Shown: positions 19,488-27,546 of the stretch, one piece after another
How positions within the stretch are numbered: the stretch's first letter is position 1
Layout: each line of letters starts with the position of its first letter
Source of the DNA: CAWAQA01 sp963784065
Lineage (GTDB): Bacteria; Acidobacteriota; Vicinamibacteria; Vicinamibacterales; UBA2999
Length of the DNA stretch: 64,000 nucleotides
Assembly: GCA_963784065.1 (NCBI GenBank)
Contig: CAWAQA010000004.1
Location: forward strand, 372,001-436,000
Reading direction: 5' to 3'
Program-made: the position numbers and the translations under genes
The notes under the pieces: model-generated
Told to the model about the DNA's origin: nothing
The model's input: only the letters and a program-made list of their open reading frames with translations
The model's database searches: none

Positions 19488-20460
19488 ATGCCCGTTCGTT
19501 CGAAGTGGCAGTCTCTCCCGACCGAAGCGATCAATCCTTCGACGCTCGACATCGACAAGCTGGCCGCCGACGACATTGTCGAGCTCATGATCAGCGAGGA
19601 CCGCAAGATGCTGGCGGCCGTTCAACGCGAGCGCGAGCGGATCGCCCTCGGCGTCGAAATGATCTCCGTCGCGCTGCGCAAGGGCGGACGCGTCGTCTTC
19701 GTCGGCGCCGGCACCAGCGGCCGGCTCGGGGTGCTCGAGTCGGCGGAGATGCCGCCGACCTTCAGCACCGACCCGGAGCTGGTGCAGGCGGTGATGGCCG
19801 GCGGCCGCGAAGCGATCTTCGCCGCGAAGGAAGGCGTCGAGGACGACTACGAGGAAGGCGCGCGCACGATGACGCGGCTGAAGACGGGCAAGAAGGACGT
19901 CGTCATCGGCGTCTCGGCGAGCGGCATGACACAGTTCGTCCGCGGCGCACTGACCCGCGCGCGCAAGGCCGGCTCGCGCATCATCTTCGTCACCTGCGAC
20001 CCGGGCACCGAGCTGCAGACGTTCGTCGATCTCACGATCGCGCCGGGCGTAGGCGCCGAAGTGATCGCGGGATCGACGCGGTTGAAGGCGGGCACGGCGA
20101 CGAAGCTCGTGCTCAACATGCTGACGACCGGCGCGATGATCCGGATCGGCAAGACCTACGGCAACCTGATGGTCGACGTGCAGACGGGATCGGAAAAGCT
20201 GAAGGACCGCGCCCGCCGCATCGTCAACATCGTCACCGGCCTGGAGTACGACGAGGCCGACAAGCTGCTGAAGAAGGCGCACTGGAACGTCAAAGCCGCC
20301 ATCGTCATGCAGAAGACCGGCCTCGCGTATCCCAAGGCGTTGTCGCGGCTGCGCAAGGCGCACGACTCGATGCGCGAAGCGCTCAACGAGGACATCGAGC
20401 CGCGGCTGCGCGGCATGCTGCAGGGCGCCGCCGAGGCCGGCACGCGCGACGGGCATGTAA
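19488..20460 (+). CDS. murQ: N-acetylmuramic acid 6-phosphate etherase MurQ
   Basis: SIS-domain enzyme that cleaves the D-lactyl ether of MurNAc-6-P to give GlcNAc-6-P, in peptidoglycan recycling. Start MPVRSKWQSLPTEAINPSTL. The family signatures are GGRVVFVGAGTSGRLGVLES, EMPPTFSTDPELVQAVMAGG and VIGVSASGMTQFVRGAL. Then SRIIFVTCDPG, ITRLKAGTATKLVLNMLTTG-type residues (STRLKAGTATKLVLNMLTT) and a C-terminal helical tail. The first 320 residues are in one frame. That frame runs on past the expected end into nagB antisense, whereas a TAA one base out of frame at 20458-20460 would give a normal length of about 324, so a terminal indel is likely. It converges with nagB. Confidence 0.95.
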
Positions 20461-20461
20461 G

Positions 20462-21211
20462 TCAGCGCACTGACCGCGTCGTCAGCACCGAAGCCGCATC
20501 GCGATCGAGGTACAACTCGGCGCGGCGGTGCAGCTGCAGGAACGACGCAGGCAGGTGCGGCGTCAACGGGCCATTGATCGTCCGCTCGATGCAGCGCGCC
20601 TTCCGTTCTCCCATCGCGACGAGAATGAGCGTCGCCGCTTTCAGGATCGTTCCCATCCCCATCGACAGCGCCTCGCGCGGCACTCGGGACGGATCGCCGC
20701 CGAACAGCGCCGCGTTGTCGCGGCGCGTCGTTTCCGCCAGGGTCACGCGGTGCGTGCGCGACACGAGCTCGTCGCCAGGCTCGTTGAAGCCGATGTGTCC
20801 GTTCGCTCCGATGCCGAGAATCTGGAGGTCGATCCCGCCCGTCGCTTCGATCTCCTGCTCGTAGCGTCGTGCACTCCGCGTCGAGGTCGGCGGCAGCGCC
20901 GTTGAGAAAATGAATGCGCTGCGGCGCCAGATTGACGGCTGCGAACAGATGCTGTCTCCATGAACCGGCGGAAGCTGCCGGCATGCGACGGCGTCCACGC
21001 CGGCGAACTCGTCGAGGTTGAACGTCACCGCGCGCCCGAAGTCGGCTTCTCCCGCGGCATGGAGGCGCCGCAACTCCGCATACATCGCCACGGGCGTACG
21101 GCCGGTGGGCAGGCCGAGGACGACGTCGGGCTTCTCGCGTAACGCATCGGCGACACGCCGCGCGAGCGCGGCGGCGACCTGGGCGGGAGTGTCGAAGATC
21201 TTGACGTTCAC
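20462..21211 (-). CDS. nagB: Glucosamine-6-phosphate deaminase NagB, frame-broken
   Basis: Converts glucosamine-6-P to fructose-6-P and ammonia. The GTG at 21211 gives NVKIFDTPAQVAAALARRVA; an upstream GTG at 21262 has no homology. Motifs are VVLGLPTGRTPVAMYAELRR, FNLDEFAGV, ILGIGANGHIGFNEPGDEL and ALSMGMGTILKAATLILVAM. A short scrambled section at about 20865-21005 (where YFRRFMETASVR-like residues lie in another frame) indicates two compensating indels. Convergent with murQ, with only one base between the two proposed ends. NagK-type kinase is upstream on the same strand. Confidence 0.93.
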   Translation of the reverse strand: MNVKIFDTPAQVAAALARRVADALREKPDVVLGLPTGRTPVAMYAELRRLHAAGEADFGRAVTFNLDEFAGVDAVACRQLPPVHGDSICSQPSIWRRSAFIFSTALPPTSTRSARRYEQEIEATGGIDLQILGIGANGHIGFNEPGDELVSRTHRVTLAETTRRDNAALFGGDPSRVPREALSMGMGTILKAATLILVAMGERKARCIERTINGPLTPHLPASFLQLHRRAELYLDRDAASVLTTRSVR

Positions 21212-21335
21212 CAGAGTCGATGCAGCCGGCAGCTGGGAGCAGGCAGCCAGCAGCGAATGCACTTACGGCTCAATGAGGTGAACGATACGGCCTTCAGCAT
21301 CTTGTTGCGCGGAAGGTCACTGCCGGCTGCCGGCC

Positions 21336-22271
21336 TCATATGTACGACGGCACCGTGGCCCGTCCCTGTGCGGTCGCGATGGCGAGGCGCACGGCACCGA
21401 TCGCAGGTTCGACGTCCAGGAGGCGAACCTCGCTTCGCGGAGCGACCTCGGAGATCCTTCTGGTCACGTCGGCCGCGAGCCACGGCACACCGCGGAAGAT
21501 GCCACCGGCCAGGATGGTCGGGAAGACATCGCCGCGCATTTCCAGCCGCGAGATGACCGACGACGCGGCGGAGGCCAGTTCGGTGCCGGCGCGCGTGAGA
21601 ATGTCGGCCGCGACCGCGTCGCGCCGTTCCATCGCGGTCTGCACCAGCGAGGCCAGCGCCGTGATGGTGCGCCGGTGCACATCGCGGTCGTAGATCTCGC
21701 GGATGAGCGCGGTTGGGCTGGCGAGGTTCAAATGGTCCAGTACGAGCTCGGTCAGCAGCGTCGCAGGGCCGCGGCCGTCGTACTGCCGAACGACCGCCGA
21801 CAGCGCCGCGCGGCCGATCCAGTAGCCGCCGCCTTCGTCGCCGAGCAGATAACCCCAGCCGCCGGCGCGCGCCGCGTGTCCGCTCGCGTCCTTCCCGTAC
21901 GCGATCGATCCGGTGCCGGCGACGAGGACTACGCCCGGGTTCTCGCCGGCGCCGGCGACGAGGGCGACCAGCGCGTCGTTCACGACAAGGGTGGGCGTCT
22001 TGAAGCCGATGCGCCGCATGATGCCGCGAACGGCGTCGGCGTCTCCAGGCCGATCGACGCCCGCAATGCCGAGGCAGATCGCCGCCGGCAGCCCCTCGCG
22101 CTCCGCAAGCACGGCCTCCATGACGTGGTGGAGCACCTTCTCGACTTCCAGCTCCCCCGCGGCCTGCAGGTTCGCACCGCTGCCGCGCGCCTCGGCAATG
22201 ACGCGGCCCTCCGCGTCCGCGAGGATGCACACCGTCTTGGTGCCGCCGGCGTCGATGCCGAGAACGTGCAT
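21336..22271 (-). CDS. BadF/BadG-type N-acetylglucosamine kinase
   Basis: Actin-fold sugar kinase of 311 residues, fully intact. The ATG at 22271 gives MHVLGIDAGGTKT, with phosphate-1 motif at residues 5-13. Further motifs are AICLGIAGVDRPGD, VVNDALVALVAGAG, VVLVAGTGSIAYGKD, GGWGYLLGDEGGGYWIGRAA and FPTILAGGIFRGVPWL. Members phosphorylate GlcNAc (and often glucosamine or MurNAc); nearby murQ and nagB make amino-sugar recycling the likely role. It starts 28 nt from the divergent GHL10-like gene, so they share a promoter region. It is 124 nt upstream of nagB. Confidence 0.9.
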   Translation of the reverse strand: MHVLGIDAGGTKTVCILADAEGRVIAEARGSGANLQAAGELEVEKVLHHVMEAVLAEREGLPAAICLGIAGVDRPGDADAVRGIMRRIGFKTPTLVVNDALVALVAGAGENPGVVLVAGTGSIAYGKDASGHAARAGGWGYLLGDEGGGYWIGRAALSAVVRQYDGRGPATLLTELVLDHLNLASPTALIREIYDRDVHRRTITALASLVQTAMERRDAVAADILTRAGTELASAASSVISRLEMRGDVFPTILAGGIFRGVPWLAADVTRRISEVAPRSEVRLLDVEPAIGAVRLAIATAQGRATVPSYI

Positions 22272-22299
22272 GGCAAATATGGTACATTGCGCCGACTCC

Positions 22300-23296
22300 A
22301 TGACACTCCGCCTCTCTGCCGCGTTCGTCGTGTGCGCGGTGATCCTCGGTTTCACGGCGTCTGCTCAGGAGGTCGAGGTACGCGCGCAGTGGATCCAGGC
22401 GACCACCCTGCAGTCGCCAGAGTCGATCAGGCGGATGGTCGCCACGGCGGCCAGCAACGGCATCAACACGCTGTTCGTTCCCGTGAGACCGCAGAGTTCT
22501 GGCTTCGACTCGCTGGCCGAGACGATTGCGGCGGCGCAGCGTCCGCGGGATGCGCGTGCACGCGTGGCTCGACGTGAACCGTGCCGCGAGTGCCAGTGAA
22601 CTGCCTCCGTCCCGCGACCACCTCATCTACCAGCATCCTGAATGGTTGATGGTCCCGCGGGAGCTGGCTCCGGACCTGCTGGCCGTTGACGTCAGAAGTC
22701 CCGAGTACCTCGGCCGCCTCGCGCGTTGGACGCGCGCCAATGCGGCGCGCCTCGAGGGGTTGTACGTGTCGCCCCTGCACACCGGGGCGCACCTGCAGAT
22801 CGCCGCAACGGTCAAGGACCTCGTCACGCGTTATGCGATAGACGGGCTCCACCTCGATCACATTCGCTTCCCAGGCCCCGACTTCGACTACAGCCGTGCG
22901 GCGATCGATGCGTTCCGCACCGAAATCCGCGGGCGCCTCACGGCGGCCGAGCGTGCGCGCATCGACAGCGTCGAGGCGATCGACCCCTTCGCCTACCCCG
23001 AGGAGCTGTCGGAGGCATGGCGGTTGTTCCGCCAGACCCAGCTCACCGCGCTCGTCACGCGGCTTCGAAGCACGGCGAAAGCCATCCGTGCCAGCGTCGT
23101 GGTCAGCGCCGCCGTCGTGGCGGACCCGTTGCTCGCCGCCCGTGACGGCTTCCAGGATTGGCGGACCTGGCTGGACAACGGGTTCATCGACGCGTTGTGC
23201 CCGGTGCCGGACAACTCGCCGCATGCGCCGTCGGAGGCGATCATCGCGGACGTCCGGGCCCTCGCCGGCTCCAAGCCGGTCTGGATCCGCAACTAG
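22300..23296 (+). CDS. GHL10-like family glycoside hydrolase (secreted), frame-broken
   Basis: Start ATG 22300 with a signal peptide (MTLRLSAAFVVCAVILGFTA). Then EVRAQWIQATTLQSPESIRR and SNGINTLFVPVRPQSSGFDS, typical of the glycosyl-hydrolase-like 10 family (PF02638 type). After a jump near 22548 the rest is intact: GMRVHAWLDVNRAASASELP, DGLHLDHIRFPGPDFDYSRA, VVVSAAVVADPLLAARDGFQ and FIDALCPVPDN. The family adopts a TIM barrel and is thought to act on cell-wall-type glycans. Context with murQ/nagB/GlcNAc kinase and a penicillin-binding-type hydrolase supports a muropeptide link. It ends 3 nt before the next gene. Confidence 0.84.
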
Positions 23297-23299
23297 GGA

Positions 23300-24352
23300 G
23301 TGAGCCGATTCGCGAGCGCGCGTGAGATCCTCCGAAACGCGGTCGCCCGCCACGCGTTTCCCGCCGCCGTTGTCGAGGCCGGCGACGCCACTGCTCCGCT
23401 CTGGCGCGAGCCGTTCGGCAGCCTGACCTTTGACGCCGGTGCGGCCCCGGCGTCGAACGACACCATCTTCGATCTCGCCTCGCTGACGAAGGTCCTTTCG
23501 ACCACGCCGCTGGCGATGCAGCAGATCGAGCGCGGCGCGATGGCCCTGGACGACCCGGTGTCACAGTACCTGGACACGTGGCAAGGCGCCGATCGCGCCG
23601 GGGTGACCGTCCGCGATCTGCTGGCGCACGCCTCGGGCCTGCCCGCGTGGCTTCCGTTCTTCCGCGATCACCGCGGCCGCGACGCGTTCGAGCGCGCGAT
23701 TGCTGCCACGGCACTCGAGTACCCGCCGCGGTCGCAATCGATCTACAGCGACCTCGGCTTCATGCTCCTAGGGTTCATCCTGGAAGGCGGGGTATCACTC
23801 GCGACACGCTTCGACACGATGTTCGCGCAGATGGGCATCGTGCAGGAAGTGCAGTTCAACCCGCCGGCCCTGTGGCACCGGCGGACGGCGCCCACCGAAC
23901 AGGATCCGTGGCGCGGCCGACTGCTCGTCGGCGAGGTTCACGACGAGAACGCACACGCGCTCGGCGGCGCCGCCGGTCACGCCGGCCTCTTCGGCACGGC
24001 CGCAGCCGTTGGCGACTACGCCCGCCACCTGCTCCAGATTCTGGACGGACGCACCGGCGCGTTCCGGCGCGAGACGCTCGAGACGTTCGTGACGCGCCGG
24101 CCCGATGTGCCCGGCAGCTCCCGTGCACTGGGCTGGGACACGATGCTGCGCACCTCGTCCTGCGGCACGCGGATGTCCCCGCGCGCCTTCGGGCACACGG
24201 GATTCACGGGCACATCGTTGTGGATCGATCCTGACGCGGGCGTGTACGTCGTCCTGCTGACGAACCGGGTGCATCCGACACGCGAGAATGACGCGATGAA
24301 ACTGGTGCGGCCGGCCGTCCACGACGCCGTGATGGAGGACCTGAGGGTGTAG
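23300..24352 (+). CDS. Beta-lactamase-fold serine hydrolase, cytoplasmic-looking
   Basis: 350 residues, intact, GTG start at 23300 (MSRFASAREILRNAVARHAF). The SxxK motif is S61-L-T-K64 in FDLASLTKVLSTT; Tyr-149 is in SIYSDLGFML, and AFGHTGFTGTSLWIDP replaces KTG with HTG. HTG in place of KTG is common in esterase and peptidase members of the class-C family. No signal peptide. Placed 3 nt behind the GHL10-like hydrolase, so almost certainly co-transcribed. Its place in the recycling cluster suggests a role with peptidoglycan fragments, but this is inference. Confidence 0.87.
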   Translation: MSRFASAREILRNAVARHAFPAAVVEAGDATAPLWREPFGSLTFDAGAAPASNDTIFDLASLTKVLSTTPLAMQQIERGAMALDDPVSQYLDTWQGADRAGVTVRDLLAHASGLPAWLPFFRDHRGRDAFERAIAATALEYPPRSQSIYSDLGFMLLGFILEGGVSLATRFDTMFAQMGIVQEVQFNPPALWHRRTAPTEQDPWRGRLLVGEVHDENAHALGGAAGHAGLFGTAAAVGDYARHLLQILDGRTGAFRRETLETFVTRRPDVPGSSRALGWDTMLRTSSCGTRMSPRAFGHTGFTGTSLWIDPDAGVYVVLLTNRVHPTRENDAMKLVRPAVHDAVMEDLRV

Positions 24353-24413
24353 TGGGCAGTGGGCACGACCCACGCGAGGCGCTGCCAACTGCTGACTGCG
24401 GAGTGCCGACTAC

Positions 24414-25364
24414 TTACGGGACCGTGAACGGGGAACCGCCGCGGCCGCGGCCGCCTGGCAATTGGAGCGGTGATGCGCCGCTGCCCTGCGGCAATCCGCG
24501 TCCGCCGCCACCCAGGCCAGGCGTCGGCAGACCTCTCCCTCGTCCTTCCATGCCTGGCAACTGCGTGCCCCGTCCGCCCGGCGTCGCCGTGCCGGGGACG
24601 CCGCCGCCCGCCTGCTGGTTGGCTTCGGTCGCGACGAACGCCCACTCGTTGTATTTGTTGCGGCCGTTGAAGAGGCGCAGTGAGGTCTGCTCGCTCTTGC
24701 TGACGACACCCAGGACAGGTCCCGTTGTCCCCCCGGTACCTGGGCGCGTCACGCGATTGAAGCCAGACGCGGCCGGGCCCGTTCCGCCGCCGGCGCCCAA
24801 TCCGAGGGTCGCGCCCGTGCCACGCCCACCGGTCGGATCCGTGCCCTGGCCGGTGCCAAGTCCCGTCCCGCGGCCTGCGCCGGCCCCCAATCCCCCGCCG
24901 CTCCCCAATCCCCCGCCGCTCCCCAATCCTCCGCCGCCCCCCAATCCTGCTCCTGCCCCTAACCCCGCGCCGCCCCCTAACCCTGCTCCTGCTCCGCGGC
25001 CGGGGACCACCGGCGCAGTCATCTGGCCTGGCACTGGCGTGCCGACCGAGATGATCTGGAACTCGCCGTCCGCCGTCATCGGGTCCTTGTACTTTTTCCG
25101 GAGGAACTTCTCGTTGACGAGGACGTCAACGCTCGGCGGGAACGCGCCGCGACTGCGCTGGTAGAGCGCGACGGCGCGCGAGTACTGCAGTCCGCGGAAT
25201 ACGAGCTCTTCTTCGCGCTCGCGCCGGGCGAGCGTCCCCCACGCGGGCAGCAGCATGCTGAGCGCGATGGACATCACGCTCAGCATGATGAGCAGCGCAG
25301 CCATCGCGAAGCCGCGCTCGCTACTAGAGAACGATCGTCGTGGTGCCGGTTCCCGTGCGCCCAT
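24414..25364 (-). CDS. Glycine-rich pseudopilin-like protein lacking Glu5
   Basis: 316 residues, last gene of the secretion operon. The N-terminus has a prepilin-like segment, SSERGFAMAALLIMLSVMSI, with G|F cleavage context. Position 5 of the predicted mature protein is Ala, not the usual Glu. Then comes a T2S-pseudopilin-like globular stretch (LVFRGLQYSRAVALYQRSRG, AFPPSVDVLVNEKFLRKKYK, DPMTADGEF). A long Gly-rich low-complexity region follows (about residues 125-215) built of GLGxGx hexapeptides. A final segment (LRLFNGRNKYNEWAFVATEA) resembles the C-terminal NEW/YNEW motifs of the GspG-like genes upstream. The start overlaps the Ig-domain gene by 41 nt. Confidence 0.8.
   Translation of the reverse strand: MGAREPAPRRSFSSSERGFAMAALLIMLSVMSIALSMLLPAWGTLARREREEELVFRGLQYSRAVALYQRSRGAFPPSVDVLVNEKFLRKKYKDPMTADGEFQIISVGTPVPGQMTAPVVPGRGAGAGLGGGAGLGAGAGLGGGGGLGSGGGLGSGGGLGAGAGRGTGLGTGQGTDPTGGRGTGATLGLGAGGGTGPAASGFNRVTRPGTGGTTGPVLGVVSKSEQTSLRLFNGRNKYNEWAFVATEANQQAGGGVPGTATPGGRGTQLPGMEGRGRGLPTPGLGGGGRGLPQGSGASPLQLPGGRGRGGSPFTVP
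24880..25005. repeat. 18-bp imperfect tandem repeat encoding GLGxGx
   Basis: The unit CCCCAATCCCCCGCCGCT is repeated about seven times with drift in the third-position and fifth codons. It encodes hexapeptides GLGSGG, GLGGGG, GLGAGA on the minus strand. It lies inside the third pseudopilin gene and is likely length-variable between strains. Confidence 0.8.
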
Positions 25365-26638
25365 CCCGCAGTATCACTCTCACCGAGACAGTCTTTGAGC
25401 CGGTGCTCGAATAGGTGAAGGTCGCCGAGTTCGTGCTGGTGACCACGTTCGGGCTAGTGCCCTCGAACGTCCACTCATAACTGATCACATCGCCGGACGC
25501 GGCGCCGCTGACCGATGCCGTCGCGGTGACGGTGAGTCCCGAACCGTTCGCCGTGACGGCGACTCCGACCACGCCGCGAACCTGGACAAGCTGATCCGCC
25601 GTCGTCGTCTCGCCGTTGATGTCTGTTGCGACGAGGCGCGCCGAGAAGGTTCCCGTTGTGCCATACGCGTGCGTCACCGTGGCGGCGCTGGACAGGTTCC
25701 CGAGGTTGATGGTTTCGCCGTCACCGAAGTCGAGGCGCGCCGACGTCAGATTGCTGCCCGTGGCGACCCGGGTTGCCGTGAACGTCACCAGTTGGCCGAT
25801 ACCAACATTGGAGCAGGCGGCGGTTCCCACGGCACACGTCAGCGTTACCGACGGGCCTGTACCGCACGGTGACCGTGAATGTGCCCGTAATCGCACCGAC
25901 ACGCGCCGTCACCTCGCTCTGGGCGGTCGTCGCCAGCGTCGTCCGCGCCTCACCAATGTCGCTCGTAATGGCGGTCGTGGCGCCGAGTGTGCCCTGGGTT
26001 GCGCTGAACACAACGGGAATGCCGGGCAACGCCCGGCCGCCTTCGCCGATCACCGTGGCCAACAGTTCCACGGTCCCCCCGGTAGACGGCACGCTTGCCG
26101 GCGTGGCGCGGAGCGCGACGACGCCCGTCGTGCCGATCGCGGCCGTGCCGACGGCGATCGTGACGACATTCGTTCCCGTCGCAGGAGCGGGCGTGCCGTT
26201 CGGCGGAGGCGTCGTCGTGCCGCCAGCTCCGGTGGTACCCGATGTGGCGCGGATTTCCGCGGTCCCGGATGTGGTTCCGGTGAACATCGTGACGGCCACG
26301 CCGTTCCGGGTCTGGGTCTCGACCGGGTTGACGGTACCGAGGTTCGTCGAGAAGCGAACCGTCGTACCGTTCTGCACCGGCGTGCCGCTCGACTCGGCGA
26401 CAAATGCCTGGATCTCCGTCGAACCGCCGATGGGCAGGACGCTGATCGGCGCGCTCACCGAAATCGTGGAGCTTGTCGGGGCAAGCAACGGCACCGAGTC
26501 GCACGCGCCGGCCGCGATCGCCGAAGACACGACTGCGACGAGCACTGCGGCACGCCGCTTCCATGCGCCGGCCCGGCGAACACCGTCGGTCATGACCATC
26601 GAGGTACCTGCGATCACCACACTACCCTTGAGTTTCAT
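25324..26638 (-). CDS. Lipoprotein with Ig-like (Big_1-type) and PKD domains
   Basis: About 437 residues. The ATG at 26638 gives MKLKGSVVIAGTSM, and a hydrophobic stretch ending AIAAGACDS is a lipobox-like signal (lipid Cys about residue 46). Domain 1 (about 60-150) and domain 2 (about 175-280) are bacterial Ig/invasin-like (GTTVRFSTNLGTVNP, GIPVVFSATQGTLGATTAIT). After a jump near 25870 come two PKD-type domains (ARLDFGDGETINLG, AYGTTGTFSARLVATD; ISYEWTFEGTSPNVVTST). Between two pseudopilin genes in the secretion operon, so probably a surface or periplasmic accessory or substrate. Function unproven. Confidence 0.84.
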
Positions 26639-26641
26639 CTC

Positions 26642-27046
26642 TTACCAATCCGCGTATCGCGATCCGTCAATCGCCGTGTCCTCCGCACCGCTCTTCACGT
26701 CGAAGATCCCCGACTCGGCAAGCGCATTCCCAGGCTGGGGATCCGACATCGTCGTCTGCCAGGTTTCGGCGGAGTTGGTAATCGGGTCAACAGGGACCGC
26801 ACGGAGGTACTTCTCCGACACCAGCGACTCGAGCGATGGCGGGTACTTGTTCTTGTCGGCGTAGTACTGGTCGATCGCGTCGCGCATCCGGAAGAGATCG
26901 GATTTCAGCACCGCCTCTTTCGATCGCTGGATGCTGTTGACGTACAGCGCCGTGGCGATGCCGGCGAGGATGACGATGATGGCCATCACGATCATCAACT
27001 CGATGAGCGTGAACCCATCGGCTCGCGTTCGGCGCATCCTGACCAT
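26642..27046 (-). CDS. GspG-like major pseudopilin 2
   Basis: 134 residues. Start ATG 27046 overlaps the previous stop (TGATG), giving MVRMRRTRADGFTLIELMIV. This is a canonical type IV pilin-like leader with G|F cleavage and Glu5. Then SKEAVLKSDLFRMRDAIDQY, YADKNKYPPSLESLVSEKYL and VDPITNSAETWQ, all as in GspG. The tail (FDVKSGAEDTAIDGSRYADW) matches the conserved C-terminus of GspG. Role: stacks into the periplasmic pseudopilus that pushes substrate through the secretin. Confidence 0.9.
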   Translation of the reverse strand: MVRMRRTRADGFTLIELMIVMAIIVILAGIATALYVNSIQRSKEAVLKSDLFRMRDAIDQYYADKNKYPPSLESLVSEKYLRAVPVDPITNSAETWQTTMSDPQPGNALAESGIFDVKSGAEDTAIDGSRYADW

Positions 27047-27546
27047 CACCATTCGTTGTACTTGGTTCCGTCGAGAGCCGTACCCGTGTTCGTCGTGTAG
27101 ATGTCGAACACGTTCTGTCCTCCCCAGGACGACGAGTCGGGCCGATCCTGATAGGACCGCATGCCCCACTCCATGCTGTTGGTCATCGGGTCGAGCGGCA
27201 CGCGCCGCAGGTACTTCAGCTTCCGCCCTGACGCGTCGCCGGCGGCACTGACGCCCTCCACGAGCGTCTCGAGGTCCGGCGGATACCCCTCGCTGCCGGG
27301 CTCGAGCTCGGTCTGCGGAATCTGGCCGGCGTCCACGGCATCCTTGAACTTGTCGATCGCGTTCCGCACCTCGCGCAGCGTCCGGCGCAGCTCCGCTTCG
27401 CGCTGGCGCTGCGATGTCACCTGGGCCAGCGGCATCACCGCCGACGCGAGGATCATCAGGATGGCGGTGACGATCACGAGCTCGACGAAGGTGTAGCCGC
27501 GTTCGCCGCCGGGCAAGGTCCGCGCCGCAGCTATCAGGCGTCTCAT
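27046..27546 (-). CDS. GspG-like pseudopilin 1
   Basis: 166 residues, intact. The leader GGERGYTFVELVIVTAILMI has the G|Y cleavage context and Glu5. Then REAELRRTLREVRNAIDKFK, a GspG-like body with YPPDLETLVEGV, and RRVPLDPMTNSMEWGMRSYQ. The C-terminus DGTKYNEW parallels pseudopilin 2. It overlaps the secretin stop by 4 nt (ATGA) and its own stop overlaps pseudopilin 2. Two GspG-like genes in tandem suggest a main and an accessory pseudopilin. Confidence 0.9.
   Translation of the reverse strand: MRRLIAAARTLPGGERGYTFVELVIVTAILMILASAVMPLAQVTSQRQREAELRRTLREVRNAIDKFKDAVDAGQIPQTELEPGSEGYPPDLETLVEGVSAAGDASGRKLKYLRRVPLDPMTNSMEWGMRSYQDRPDSSSWGGQNVFDIYTTNTGTALDGTKYNEW

Noticed and set aside
24880..25005. 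CRISPR-like direct repeats
   Set aside because: The repeats are in-frame 18-mers encoding Gly-rich protein, without unique spacers.
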